Positions 22,546-30,821 of a DNA stretch of 64,000 nucleotides are shown here, one piece after another. The notes beneath the pieces were generated by a model. That model ran no database searches, was not told where the DNA came from, and worked only from the letters and a program-made list of their open reading frames with translations. The number at the start of each line of letters is the position of its first letter. Position 1 is the first letter of the stretch. The translations under genes and the position numbers were made by a program. The stretch is from Streptomyces xanthii (GTDB lineage: Bacteria > Actinomycetota > Actinomycetes > Streptomycetales > Streptomycetaceae), in NCBI RefSeq assembly GCF_014621695.1, contig NZ_CP061281.1, positions 5,146,001 to 5,210,000 on the forward strand, in the 5' to 3' direction.

Positions 22546-25527
22546 CTAATGGGCCGGGGCCACCGCGTACGCCTCCACCGACCACAGCGAGATCCCGTAC
22601 TTCGTCGCCCGCTTGTCGCCGACGACCCGCACGAACCGCGTGTCCTTCGCGTCCATCCGCACCGACTCACGGCCTCCGCGCCCGTCCCGCACGGTCGCCG
22701 CCGTGCGCCAGGTGCGGCCGTCCCCGGACGTCTGCACGCGGTACGCCGCCGGATACGCGTCCTGCCAGCGCAGCACCACCTGGCCCAGCCGGACCGGCTC
22801 GGCCAGCTCGACCTGCCACCACGCGCCGTCCTCGGCGGGCGAGGACCAGCGGGTGTCCGCGGCGCCGTCGTTGGCGCCGGAGGCCGGGAAGTCGGCCGTC
22901 TCCTCCGCCGACGCGGACGCCTTGCCGGCGCGCGCCAGATCGGGGCCCGCCGTGCGCGGGAAGGCGCGGACCGCGACCGTACGGGTCTCGTCGCCGAACG
23001 TCAGCGGGATCTCGTAGACCCCGGCCGGGGTGCCCGCCGGGACCGACACCTCCACCGGCACGTCGACCCGGGCGCCGCGCGGCAGCTCGGACCGCTTCGG
23101 CGTGCGCACCTCGATGCCGTGCGGGGCCTTAGCCGTCACCGTGCCGTGCACCCCGCCGGGCCGCTGCGACGTGAGCCGCGCCGTCACCCGCTGGGCGCCG
23201 CCGCCGATCTCCGCGTCCGCCTCGGTGCGGGCCAGACTGAACGACGCCGCCGGGGCGTCCGCGTACCAGGGCACGATGCGCTCGACCCGGCCCGCGTCCC
23301 CGTCCGCACCGGTCACCCGGATCCCGTCGGCCAGTGTCTTGCGCGCGTCCAGCTCCGTGAAGCCGTCGTCCGCGACCGCGCCGAGCCGCTTCCAGCCCTC
23401 GCCCGGCACATGGATCTCCACCGTGCCGCCGGTGCCGGGCTCGCTCAGTACCGTCACCGTGGACAGGGCGCGCCGGCGCGGCAGTTCGGCCCGCGTCCCG
23501 TGCGCGGCGTCCGCCCGGTCGGTGCCCGCCCACGCCTCGAACGCCCGCTGCGCCCGGTCCAGGAACGGGTCGAGCACGCCCTTGCCGACCGTCACCCGGC
23601 TCCGCCGCAGCTCCTCGCGCAGCGCCGCGAGCCGCTTCGAGGCCCGCCACGCCGCCGCGCCGTCCCCGCGCTCCGCCGCGTCCAGCATGTCGACCGCCGA
23701 CTCGCCCGCCGCGCCGTAGCGGCCCAGCTTGTCGCTCCACGGCCGCACCTCGGCGTCCAGGGCGGTCGAGCCGAGGGCCTGCGGGGTGCGCCGCATGACC
23801 GTGAACGCGCCGCGCAGCTCCTTGGCCGCCCGCGCGTTCCGGTTCTCGTCCGTGGTCGTGCGGGCCCGCCAGAACTCCGCGAGCAGCGGCTTCAGATACG
23901 CCGACTCGTCCGCGCCGAGCACCGACGACGCGTCGTTGCCCGCCAGCGCGGTCAGCGCCGCCTCCGTGCCCGGGTCGCCGCCCGCGAGGTCGTCGATCGC
24001 CGCCTTCCAGGACTCCTGGGGGCGGTAGTCGCGCGGGTTCCACGCGTAGTCCGCGGTCGTGAACAGCGGGATCCGGGACGCCGCCGGCTGCTCCATCGCC
24101 GTCGCGAGGACCGCCGCCGAACCCGACGCCACCGCCGGCTCCCGGCCGGTGTACGGACCGAGGAAGATGCGGTCCTGCGCGTAGTCGTTGACCGGGTAGT
24201 TGTCCATCGTCAGCAGCTGGTGCGCGCCGCCCGAGGAGCTGAACGCCCGCCGGGTACGGTCCAGTTCGCTCCCGGTGATGGTGCGCGGCACCACGCCGAC
24301 GCCCGTCCAGGCGACCTCCACGCCGTCCGCCAGGTCCGCGGCGAGCGCCGTGCGGTACGCGGTCGCGCCGTCCTGGAAGTACTCGGTCGGCATCAGCGAG
24401 AGCGCCGTGCCGGGGTGCCGGTCCGCCAGGTGCCGGGCCACCGCGTTCGCCACCTCCGCCTGCGCCCGCGCCGCCGCCCTCGGCCCCGAACCGAACCGCT
24501 TCGCGTCCGCCGAGCAGTGCCACTCGCTGTACGACACGTCCTGGAACTGGAGCTGGAACGCCCGCACCCCGAGCGCCCACATGGCGTCCAGCTTGCGGGT
24601 GAGGGCCTTGACGTCCGCGTCCGACGACATGCACATCGCCTGGCCCGGCGCGACGGCCCAGCCCAGCGTCACGTGATTGGCGCGGGCCCGCTCCGCCAGC
24701 CGGCGGAAGGCGGCGCGCTGCTCCGCCGGGTACGTCTCGCGCCAGCGCGCCTGGCGGTACAGGTCGTCGCCCGGCGCGTACAGGTAGCGGTTCTGCTTGG
24801 TGCGGCCCATGAAGTCGAGCTGTGCCAGGCGCTGCTCGGTCGTCCACGGCGTGCCGTAGAAGCCCTCGGTGAGACCGCGCACGGCCGTGCCCGGCCAGTC
24901 CCGCACGACGACCCCGGCGACCTCGCGCCCGTCGACCAGCTGCCGGAAGGTCTGCGCGGCGTGGAACAGGCCGTCGGCCCCCACGCCCTCCATCGCGATC
25001 ACCGGTCGGCCCTGGACGCGCCCGGCCGCGAGCCGGTAGCCGCCCGAGGGCAGGTCGCCGCGGGCCGTGGCGCCGAGCGCGCGCAGCGTCGCCTCCAGCG
25101 AACCCGTGCGCGGGTCGCGGGCGGCGGGCACCCGTGTGCGGTCGCGCGGCTCGGCCGCGCCCGTGTGCACGACGAGCCCGGCGCCGTCCGGCACGTCGGA
25201 GGCCGAGGGCACCTGCCGCACGTCCCGCGCGCCGGCGCCGCGCAGCGTCTTCACGAGGAGGTCGACCGCGTACGGGTCCGAGCCCGGCGGCACCACGAGC
25301 GTCACGCCGTCCGGGACCGTGACGGGGTCGCCCGCGCCGTCCGCCTCCCGGATGGACTGCGGACGCGGCCAGACGGCCGGCAGGCCCGCGTTCGACTCGG
25401 CCTCCGGCTTGCCCGCGGAAGTGTGCGGGGACGGGGGAGCGGCCACCGCCGTGCCCGTCGCGCCGAGCGTCCCCGCGATGACGGCGACCGCGACGGCGGC
25501 CGCCCTCCTCCTGCGCCGGAGCTGCAC
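22546..25527 (-). CDS. secreted GH84-like beta-N-acetylglucosaminidase family protein with altered catalytic pair
   Basis: A 993-residue secreted protein. A Sec signal peptide (basic MQLRRRRR, hydrophobic core, AVAA near 30) is followed by a GH20b-like N domain, then the GH84 barrel (GLTEGFYGTPWT at 219-230; YLYAPGDD; NYPVNDY). A helical post-catalytic region, an NPCBM/NEW3-like beta domain (about 740-860) and a C-terminal F5/8 type C carbohydrate-binding domain (ASGANDGAADTRWSSPAEDG) complete it. GH84 enzymes use two adjacent Asp residues. Here the motif reads FQLQFQDVSYSEW, giving Gln329-Asp330, so the acetamido-polarising Asp is Gln. It may be a subfamily with other specificity or low activity. 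The GTG at 25527 has a GAGGGAG site. The gene stands alone. Confidence 0.85.
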   Translation of the reverse strand: MQLRRRRRAAAVAVAVIAGTLGATGTAVAAPPSPHTSAGKPEAESNAGLPAVWPRPQSIREADGAGDPVTVPDGVTLVVPPGSDPYAVDLLVKTLRGAGARDVRQVPSASDVPDGAGLVVHTGAAEPRDRTRVPAARDPRTGSLEATLRALGATARGDLPSGGYRLAAGRVQGRPVIAMEGVGADGLFHAAQTFRQLVDGREVAGVVVRDWPGTAVRGLTEGFYGTPWTTEQRLAQLDFMGRTKQNRYLYAPGDDLYRQARWRETYPAEQRAAFRRLAERARANHVTLGWAVAPGQAMCMSSDADVKALTRKLDAMWALGVRAFQLQFQDVSYSEWHCSADAKRFGSGPRAAARAQAEVANAVARHLADRHPGTALSLMPTEYFQDGATAYRTALAADLADGVEVAWTGVGVVPRTITGSELDRTRRAFSSSGGAHQLLTMDNYPVNDYAQDRIFLGPYTGREPAVASGSAAVLATAMEQPAASRIPLFTTADYAWNPRDYRPQESWKAAIDDLAGGDPGTEAALTALAGNDASSVLGADESAYLKPLLAEFWRARTTTDENRNARAAKELRGAFTVMRRTPQALGSTALDAEVRPWSDKLGRYGAAGESAVDMLDAAERGDGAAAWRASKRLAALREELRRSRVTVGKGVLDPFLDRAQRAFEAWAGTDRADAAHGTRAELPRRRALSTVTVLSEPGTGGTVEIHVPGEGWKRLGAVADDGFTELDARKTLADGIRVTGADGDAGRVERIVPWYADAPAASFSLARTEADAEIGGGAQRVTARLTSQRPGGVHGTVTAKAPHGIEVRTPKRSELPRGARVDVPVEVSVPAGTPAGVYEIPLTFGDETRTVAVRAFPRTAGPDLARAGKASASAEETADFPASGANDGAADTRWSSPAEDGAWWQVELAEPVRLGQVVLRWQDAYPAAYRVQTSGDGRTWRTAATVRDGRGGRESVRMDAKDTRFVRVVGDKRATKYGISLWSVEAYAVAPAH

Positions 25528-25869
25528 GGCTTACTCCCTCGTGGGTCGGCGGACGCCGGTCGGTGGACGACCGGTGGTGACGGTCGGTGGGACAGGAGCG
25601 TCCCAGGGTGACTACCGAGCCCACCACTGTCCGGGCCGGAGTGTCAACGCCCGTGGCCGTTGTGCCGCAATTGCCCTGTCGGGCGGGGTGGGGCGGCCGC
25701 AGGACTTCCGGTTTCGCCGGGCCTGTGGCCGCGATCCTTTCGTCGTGGACAATGTGACCAGTGACACGTCGGGCCCCCGGAAAGGTCTGCGATCGCGAAC
25801 GCTGGGTAGGGCTCGGAACTCACGGAGGTCCAGGACGGACCCACGACGATGACGATGAAGGAGGCCCCC
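25528..25869. other. divergent intergenic region, no gene recognised
   Basis: These 342 bases separate the GH84-like gene from the small repeat gene and malQ. No supported gene was found in either strand. GTGGACAATGTGACCAGTG at about 25745-25763 holds a TGTGAC/GTGACAC-like direct repeat and could be part of the rightward promoter, but no clear -35/-10 pair is visible. A MalR-type operator was looked for and not seen. Confidence 0.5.
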
Positions 25870-26094
25870 GTGGCCGCATCGGCACACCTTCTGCTCTCGG
25901 CCCTGTCCAAACAGGCGCACCCCTCGATGCCCGACACGATGCCCGGCGCCGACACCACCACCTGCTCCTCCGAGGCGCCGCTCACGAGCGAGCCGCCCTT
26001 CGCGGACTACGCGCCGCTGACCTCCGAGCCGCCGCTGGCCGACCTGGCCCCGCTCACCTCCGAGCCGACCCCCAGCGGCCTGGCCGCGGGGTGA
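25870..26094 (+). CDS. small protein with three 12-residue repeats, coupled to malQ
   Basis: A 74-residue protein of unknown function. The N-terminal part (VAASAHLLLSALSKQAHPS) looks helical and is followed by MPDTMPGADTTTCSSE with the single Cys. The rest is three tandem 12-residue units, APLTSEPPFADY, APLTSEPPLADL and APLTSEPTPSGL. No signal peptide or membrane helix is evident. The GTG at 25870 has a perfect AAGGAGG ribosome site, so it is very likely translated. Its TGA overlaps the GTG of malQ (GTGA), so it may couple or regulate malQ translation. A leader plus repeated Thr/Ser/Glu/Asp core resembles some ribosomal peptide precursors, but no modifying enzyme is nearby. A simple structural or regulatory peptide is as likely. 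Confidence 0.7.
   Translation: MAASAHLLLSALSKQAHPSMPDTMPGADTTTCSSEAPLTSEPPFADYAPLTSEPPLADLAPLTSEPTPSGLAAG
25975..26082 (+). repeat. three tandem 36-bp units inside the small gene
   Basis: Units at 25975-26010, 26011-26046 and 26047-26082 each encode one 12-residue repeat beginning APLTSEP. The DNA units differ at several synonymous positions, so the protein pattern appears to be kept by selection or the duplication is old. Confidence 0.85.
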
Positions 26095-28217
26095 ACCTGA
26101 CCCGCCTCGCCGACCGTCACGGCGTGGCCACCTCCTACGCCCCCGCCCCGGGCCGCACGATCCGCACGCCCGACGCGACGGTGGCGGCGGCGCTGGCCGC
26201 CCTGGACGTGGACGCCTCGGCCCCGCCCCCGTCCGCCCCGGAGCCCCTGCTCCCGCCGACGGTCGTGTGGTGGCTGGACGGCACGCCCCCGCCCTGGCGG
26301 CAGCGGCTCCCCGAAGGGTCGAGCTGGTCCCTGACGCTGGAGGCGGGCGAGGCGGGCGAGGCGGGCGAGGCGGGCGAGGCGGGCGAGGCGGGCGAGGCGG
26401 GCGAGGCGGGCGAGGCGGGCGAGGCGGGAGGGACGGGAGATGCGGCGGGCACGGGAGATGCGGGACGCGCGGCGGGCACGGGAGGCGCGGGAGGCGCCGG
26501 AGGTGCCGGTGAGCCGCCGCCCGGGGTGCACACGCTGCACGTCCGCGCCCCTGACGGACGCACCGCCGACGTCCACCTGATCGCCGCCCCGCCCCGCGCC
26601 CCGCGGCCGCCCGGGCGCACCCACGGGCTGCTCGTGCAGCTCTACTCCCTGCTCTCCGCCCGCTCCTGGGGCATGGGGGACCTCGGCGACCTGGCCGATC
26701 TCGCGGCCTGGGCGGGGCGCACCCACGGCGTCGGGTTCCTCCAGGTCAACCCCCTGCACGCGGGCGGCCCCGGCGACCCCTCCCCGTACAGCCCCACCTC
26801 CCGCCGCTTCCCCGACCCCGTGCACCTGCGCGTCGAGGAGATCCCCGAGTACGTCTACGCGGGGGAGCGCGCCGGCGACCGGAAGGAGGCCGCGCGGCTG
26901 CGGCACGCCGTGGTCGCCGACGGGGAGCCCATCGACCGGGACGCCGTCTGGGCGCTGAAGAAGCGGGTCCTCGAAGAGATTCACGGCGTGCCGCTGTCGC
27001 CGGGCCGCCGCGCCGCCTACTGCGACTACCTCGCCGAGCACGGCACCGCCCTGGAGGACCACGCCACCTACCTCGCCCTCGCGGAGCGCCACGGCCCCGA
27101 CCGCCGCACCTGGCCCGCCCCGCTCCAGGACCCCCGCTCGCCCGAGACGGCCGAGGCCCGCCGCGCCCTGCTCGACCGCGTCGACTTCCACAGCCGCCTC
27201 GCCTGGCTCACCGACACCCAGCTCGCCGCCGCGCAGCGCGCCGCCCGCGAGGCCGGCATGCGCGTCGGGCTCGTGCACGACCTGGCCGTCGGCGTGCACC
27301 CGGGCGGCTCCGACGCCTGGGCCCAGGCGGACGTCTTCGCGCGCGGCATGAGCGTCGGCGCGCCCCCCGACGCCTTCAACGCGGCCGGTCAGGACTGGGG
27401 CCTGCCCCCTTGGCGCCCCGACCGCCTCGCCGCCACCGGCTACGCCCCCTTCCGCGCCCTGCTGCGCGCCCTGATGCGGCACGCGGGCGCCCTGCGCATC
27501 GACCACGTCATGGGCCTGTTCCGGCTCTGGTGGATCCCCGAGGGCCGGCCCCCGACCGAGGGCACGTACGTGCGCTACGACGCCGAGGCCATGCTCGCCG
27601 TACTGGTCCTGGAAGCGACGCGCTCGGGCACGTACGTCATCGGCGAGGACCTCGGCACCGTGGAGCCGGGCGTGCGCGAGACGCTGCGCGAGCGCGGGGT
27701 GCTCGGCACCAACGTCCTCTGGTTCGAGCGGGACTGGGAGGGGGACGGGCGGCCCGTGCCCGCGGAGGACTGGCGCGCCGACTGCATGGCCACCGCCACC
27801 ACCCATGACCTGCCGTCCACCGCGGCCCGCCTGTCCGGCGACGACGTGCGGCTGCGCGAGCGGCTCGGCCTGACCGGCGAGAGCCCCGCGCGCGCCGCGG
27901 CCGAGACGGCCGAGTGGCTCGCCCTGCTCGCCCGGCTCGGACTGCTGCCCGGCGGCGCGGAGCCGGGCGAGGAGGAGGCCGTGCGGGCCGTGCACCGCTT
28001 CCTGGCCCGCACCCCGGCCCGGCTCGTCGGCATCTGGCTCCCCGACCTGGTCGGCGACCGGCGCCCGCAGAACGTCCCCGGGACCTGGGACCAGTACCCG
28101 AACTGGCGCCTCCCGGTGGCCGGCCCGGACGGCACCCCGGTCACCCTGGAGGCCCTGACCACCTCCCCGCGCGCCCACGCCCTCCTCGCCGAATTCCACG
28201 GGCACGGCCACTTATAG
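26091..28217 (+). CDS. malQ: 4-alpha-glucanotransferase (amylomaltase, GH77)
   Basis: A 708-residue cytoplasmic enzyme that transfers glucan segments between maltodextrins in glycogen and maltose metabolism. GH77 catalytic residues are present: nucleophile Asp471 (RIDHVMGLFRLWW), acid/base Glu519 (VIGEDLGTVEP) and Asp573 (TTHDLPSTAARL). The N-terminal domain (NLTRLADRHGVATSY) typical of actinobacterial MalQ is interrupted at about residues 84-113 by ten Glu-Ala-Gly repeats and a Gly/Ala-rich tail. Family length is normal apart from this insert. The GTG at 26091 overlaps the stop of the small upstream gene. The last sense codon (28212-28214) is TTA, the rare codon read by bldA tRNA in Streptomyces. 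Confidence 0.95.
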   Translation: MNLTRLADRHGVATSYAPAPGRTIRTPDATVAAALAALDVDASAPPPSAPEPLLPPTVVWWLDGTPPPWRQRLPEGSSWSLTLEAGEAGEAGEAGEAGEAGEAGEAGEAGEAGGTGDAAGTGDAGRAAGTGGAGGAGGAGEPPPGVHTLHVRAPDGRTADVHLIAAPPRAPRPPGRTHGLLVQLYSLLSARSWGMGDLGDLADLAAWAGRTHGVGFLQVNPLHAGGPGDPSPYSPTSRRFPDPVHLRVEEIPEYVYAGERAGDRKEAARLRHAVVADGEPIDRDAVWALKKRVLEEIHGVPLSPGRRAAYCDYLAEHGTALEDHATYLALAERHGPDRRTWPAPLQDPRSPETAEARRALLDRVDFHSRLAWLTDTQLAAAQRAAREAGMRVGLVHDLAVGVHPGGSDAWAQADVFARGMSVGAPPDAFNAAGQDWGLPPWRPDRLAATGYAPFRALLRALMRHAGALRIDHVMGLFRLWWIPEGRPPTEGTYVRYDAEAMLAVLVLEATRSGTYVIGEDLGTVEPGVRETLRERGVLGTNVLWFERDWEGDGRPVPAEDWRADCMATATTHDLPSTAARLSGDDVRLRERLGLTGESPARAAAETAEWLALLARLGLLPGGAEPGEEEAVRAVHRFLARTPARLVGIWLPDLVGDRRPQNVPGTWDQYPNWRLPVAGPDGTPVTLEALTTSPRAHALLAEFHGHGHL
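26340..26429 (+). repeat. 9-bp minisatellite in malQ (10 units)
   Basis: Nine exact copies of GAGGCGGGC and a tenth ending in A encode ten Glu-Ala-Gly units in frame. Because the unit is a multiple of three, slippage changes protein length without a frameshift. It is a candidate variable-number tandem repeat between strains. Confidence 0.95.
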
Positions 28218-28263
28218 GCCCCCCGGACGCGCGACCCGTTCGCGCGTTCGCTACGTTGGCACC

Positions 28264-28503
28264 GTGGACAAGAAGAACGCCCTGCGCGCCGGCGCCCTGG
28301 CCTCCGGTACGACGCTGATGATGCTGCTCATGTCGTCCCCCGTGTTCGCGCTCCAGCGTGACGACGGCGACGACCCGGGTCAGGGACTGAGCGTGATCGA
28401 GACGCTCGGCCTCTACGTGGCCGCCCCGATCGTCCTGTTCCTGGTCATCGCCGGTCTGGTCATGATCGGCGACAAGTCCCGCAAGCAGCCGAAGCAGGGC
28501 TGA
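28264..28503 (+). CDS. small membrane protein
   Basis: A 79-residue protein I do not recognise by function. A basic start (MDKKNALRAG) leads into a first hydrophobic stretch (LASGTTLMMLLMSSPVFA) that could be a signal peptide cut after VFA or an anchor. An acidic linker (RDDGDDPGQG) follows, then a clear membrane helix (LYVAAPIVLFLVIAGLVMI) and a basic tail (DKSRKQPKQG). A short mature protein with an outside N terminus and a cytoplasmic tail is expected. The GTG at 28264 is 46 bases past malQ, so it may be cotranscribed. A long hairpin terminator follows. Confidence 0.75.
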   Translation: MDKKNALRAGALASGTTLMMLLMSSPVFALQRDDGDDPGQGLSVIETLGLYVAAPIVLFLVIAGLVMIGDKSRKQPKQG

Positions 28504-28520
28504 CCCCACAGAGTTTCCCC

Positions 28521-28565
28521 GCCGAGGGCGCCCGCCGCGAGACCGTCGCGGCGGGCGCCCTCGGC
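28521..28565. terminator. bidirectional terminator with 20-bp perfect stem
   Basis: Bases 28521-28540 (GCCGAGGGCGCCCGCCGCGA) pair with 28546-28565 around a five-base loop. It lies between the convergent small membrane protein gene and the TetR gene. Confidence 0.9.
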
Positions 28566-28579
28566 GCGTTCTCCCGTTC

Positions 28580-29188
28580 TCAGGGCCGCTCCGCCGTGAG
28601 GTAGCGCTGCACCGTCGGGCCGAGCCAGTCCACGATCTGCTCGGGCTCCAGCGCCACGCTCCCCGGGAACTTCAGCACGTACCGGGTCAGCGCGAGCCCG
28701 AGCACCTGGGACGCGCACAGCGCGGCCCGCACCGGCGCCTGCGCAGGATCCGGGCAGGTGCCCAGGACCACCGGCACCAGCTGCTCCCGCAGCACTCCCT
28801 GCATCCGCTCGGCGGCCGCCGCGTCCGTGGCGCCGGCCCGCAGCAGCGCGGTGAGCACCTCGTTCTCCTCCCACAGCGACAGGAAGTGGCGCATGAGGGT
28901 CCGGCCGAGCTCCTCGCGCGGGATCGTCGCAGGGTCCGGCAGGCTCAGCTCGATCGTGACCGCCGCCGCGAACAGCCCCTCCTTGTTGCCGAAGTAGCGC
29001 ATCACCATCGACGGGTCGATCCGCGCGTCCCGCGCGATGGCGCGGATCGTCGCCTTCTCGTACCCGTCCGCCGCGAACCGCTCCCGCGCCGCCGCCAGGA
29101 TCGCGGCGCGCGTGGCGTCCGACCGGCGGGCCGCCGGTTCCCTGGCCGCCGGCTCGGACTCCCTGCTCACCTGCTGGTTCCCGCTCAT
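28580..29188 (-). CDS. TetR-family transcriptional regulator
   Basis: A 202-residue TetR repressor. The DNA-binding domain is complete (RAAILAAARERFAADGYEKA, TIRAIARDARIDPSMVMRYF, residues about 26-72). The C-terminal ligand domain is the type with GFP/GGVALEPEQIV-like ends (PGSVALEPEQIVDWLGP). The ATG at 29188 faces a divergent FAD monooxygenase gene across 128 bases containing two copies of a 26-base motif, so it likely represses both its own gene and the monooxygenase in response to an aromatic or drug-like compound (inference from the usual arrangement). Confidence 0.92.
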   Translation of the reverse strand: MSGNQQVSRESEPAAREPAARRSDATRAAILAAARERFAADGYEKATIRAIARDARIDPSMVMRYFGNKEGLFAAAVTIELSLPDPATIPREELGRTLMRHFLSLWEENEVLTALLRAGATDAAAAERMQGVLREQLVPVVLGTCPDPAQAPVRAALCASQVLGLALTRYVLKFPGSVALEPEQIVDWLGPTVQRYLTAERP

Positions 29189-29192
29189 GCCA

Positions 29193-29287
29193 ACAAACGT
29201 AGGCCAACACCCGTTGACACGTCCAGTGCCCGGCTCTACGTTTGCCTACAAGCGTTGACCCACAAACGTTGGCCAACAACCGTTGGC
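29193..29287. promoter_or_regulatory. duplicated operator between TetR and monooxygenase genes
   Basis: Two 26-base copies in the same orientation (29193-29218 and 29262-29287) match at 23 positions. Each has an ACAAACGT start and CCGTTG near the end. Copy two includes the perfect palindrome GTTGGCCAAC. One copy is just before the TetR gene and the other about 30 bases before the monooxygenase ATG, so a bound regulator could shut both promoters. Confidence 0.65.
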
Positions 29288-29316
29288 CCGCCATCTGAAG
29301 TCCGCAGGAGGCCACC

Positions 29317-30780
29317 ATGAACGGCACCGCGCACGACAGCTCCCGCTCCGTCATCGTCGTCGGCTCCGGCCCCACCGGGCTGCTGCTCGCCGGCGACCTC
29401 GCCGCCGCCGGCGTCCCCGTCACCCTCGTGGAGAAGCGGCCGCACAAGATCAGCAACCTCTCCCGCGCCTTCGTCGTCCACGCCCGCACCCTGGAGCAGC
29501 TCGACGCCCGCGGCGTCGCCGACGACATCGAGGCCAAGGGCCGCCCGCTCGACCGGCTGCGCCTGTTCGGCAACCTCTCCATCGAGCTGACCGGCCTGCC
29601 CACCCGCTTCGACCACCTCCTCGTCATCCCGCAGTACGAGGTCGAGCAGGTCCTGGAGCGCCGCGCCGTCGACGCCGGCGTCACCTTCTCCCACGAGACC
29701 GAGGTGACGGGCCTGACCCAGGACGCCGACGGGGTCACCCTGCGGGTCCGCCGGGCCGACGGGAGCACCGACCTGCTGCGCGCCGCCTACGTCGTCGGCA
29801 CCGACGGCATGCGCAGCTCCGTGCGCGAGGCCGTCGGCCTGCCCTTCCCCGGCAAGTCCGTCATCCGCTCCGTCGTCCTCGCCGACGTACGGCTCGCCGA
29901 GGAGCCGGAGAACCTGCTGACCGTCAGCGCCGTCGGAGACGCCTTCGCCTTCATCGCGCCCTTCGGCGACGGCTACTACCGCGTCATCGGGTGGAACCGC
30001 TCGCGCGACGTGGCCGACTCCGAGCCGCTCGACCTCGACGAGATCAAGGAGATCGCCCGGCTCGCCCTCGGCCGCGACTACGGCATGCACGACGCCCGCT
30101 GGATGTCCCGCTTCCACAGCGACGAACGCCAGGCGCCCGCCTACCGCGTCGGCCGCGTCCTGCTCGCCGGCGACGCCGCGCACGTGCACACCCCGGCCGG
30201 CGGCCAGGGCATGAACACCGGCCTCCAGGACGCCGCGAACCTCGGCTGGAAGCTCGCCGCCGTCGTCACGGGCCGCGCCGGCGACGCCCTCCTCGACACC
30301 TACCAGACCGAGCGGCACGCCGTCGGCAAGGCCGTGCTGCGCAGCAGCGGCGGCATCGTGCGCCTGGCGATGGCCAAGTACCCCTGGACGCTCGCCGCCC
30401 GCGCCGCTCTCACCGGCTTCCTCGGCCGGGTCCGCCCCGCCCGGAACAAGGTCATCGGCAACGTCACGGGCCTCGGCTTCCGCTACGCCGCCCCCAAGGG
30501 CGCCCACCGCCTCACCGGCACCCGCGTCCCCGACGTCCTCCTCGGCGACGGCGTCCGCCTCTACGAAGCCTTGCGCGCGGGCGAGTTCGTGCTGATCCTG
30601 CCCCGAGGGACCGCGTACGAGGACGCCCGCGTCAAGGTCGCGCACTGGGCGAGCGAGCGGCGCACGGCGCTCCTGGTGCGGCCCGACGGATACGTCGCGT
30701 GGGCCGGCGAGCTCGCGGAGAACAGGGGAGTTAACTCCACCGATTTCCCCGCGGAGTTCGCCACATACTCGTTGCGGTGA
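29317..30780 (+). CDS. FAD-dependent aromatic monooxygenase (group A flavoprotein)
   Basis: A 487-residue flavin hydroxylase of the PheA/TfdB or rifampicin-monooxygenase type. The FAD-binding GxGxxG motif is GSGPTG at residues 16-21, the DG motif appears in GTDGMRSSVR, and the GD motif in LLAGDAAHVHTPAGGQGMNT (about residue 285). The thioredoxin-like C-terminal domain is short here, ending near ENRGVNSTDFPAEF. It uses NAD(P)H and O2 to hydroxylate an aromatic substrate, with a role in detoxification or secondary metabolism. A CAGGAGG ribosome site precedes the ATG. Control by the divergent TetR gene is likely. The stop region overlaps a possible GTG start of the histidine kinase gene. Confidence 0.88.
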   Translation: MNGTAHDSSRSVIVVGSGPTGLLLAGDLAAAGVPVTLVEKRPHKISNLSRAFVVHARTLEQLDARGVADDIEAKGRPLDRLRLFGNLSIELTGLPTRFDHLLVIPQYEVEQVLERRAVDAGVTFSHETEVTGLTQDADGVTLRVRRADGSTDLLRAAYVVGTDGMRSSVREAVGLPFPGKSVIRSVVLADVRLAEEPENLLTVSAVGDAFAFIAPFGDGYYRVIGWNRSRDVADSEPLDLDEIKEIARLALGRDYGMHDARWMSRFHSDERQAPAYRVGRVLLAGDAAHVHTPAGGQGMNTGLQDAANLGWKLAAVVTGRAGDALLDTYQTERHAVGKAVLRSSGGIVRLAMAKYPWTLAARAALTGFLGRVRPARNKVIGNVTGLGFRYAAPKGAHRLTGTRVPDVLLGDGVRLYEALRAGEFVLILPRGTAYEDARVKVAHWASERRTALLVRPDGYVAWAGELAENRGVNSTDFPAEFATYSLR

Positions 30781-30821
30781 CGGCAGCGCGCCGTCCGGAC
30801 GAGCAAGGGGAGCTGGGGGAC

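Noticed and set aside
21982..25611. Plus-strand open frame of about 1200 codons opposite the GH84-like gene
   Set aside because: The product is Arg-rich with no fold signature, while the minus strand carries a signal peptide and recognised domains.
25870..26094. Small repeat protein as a confirmed graspetide or lanthipeptide precursor
   Set aside because: No ATP-grasp ligase, lanthionine synthetase, protease or dedicated transporter lies nearby, so the link is speculation only.
26340..26429. malQ tandem repeat read as CRISPR or assembly error
   Set aside because: The 9-bp period is in frame and codes a regular Glu-Ala-Gly tract. No spacers are present. Assembly error cannot be excluded without reads, but nothing in the sequence suggests it.
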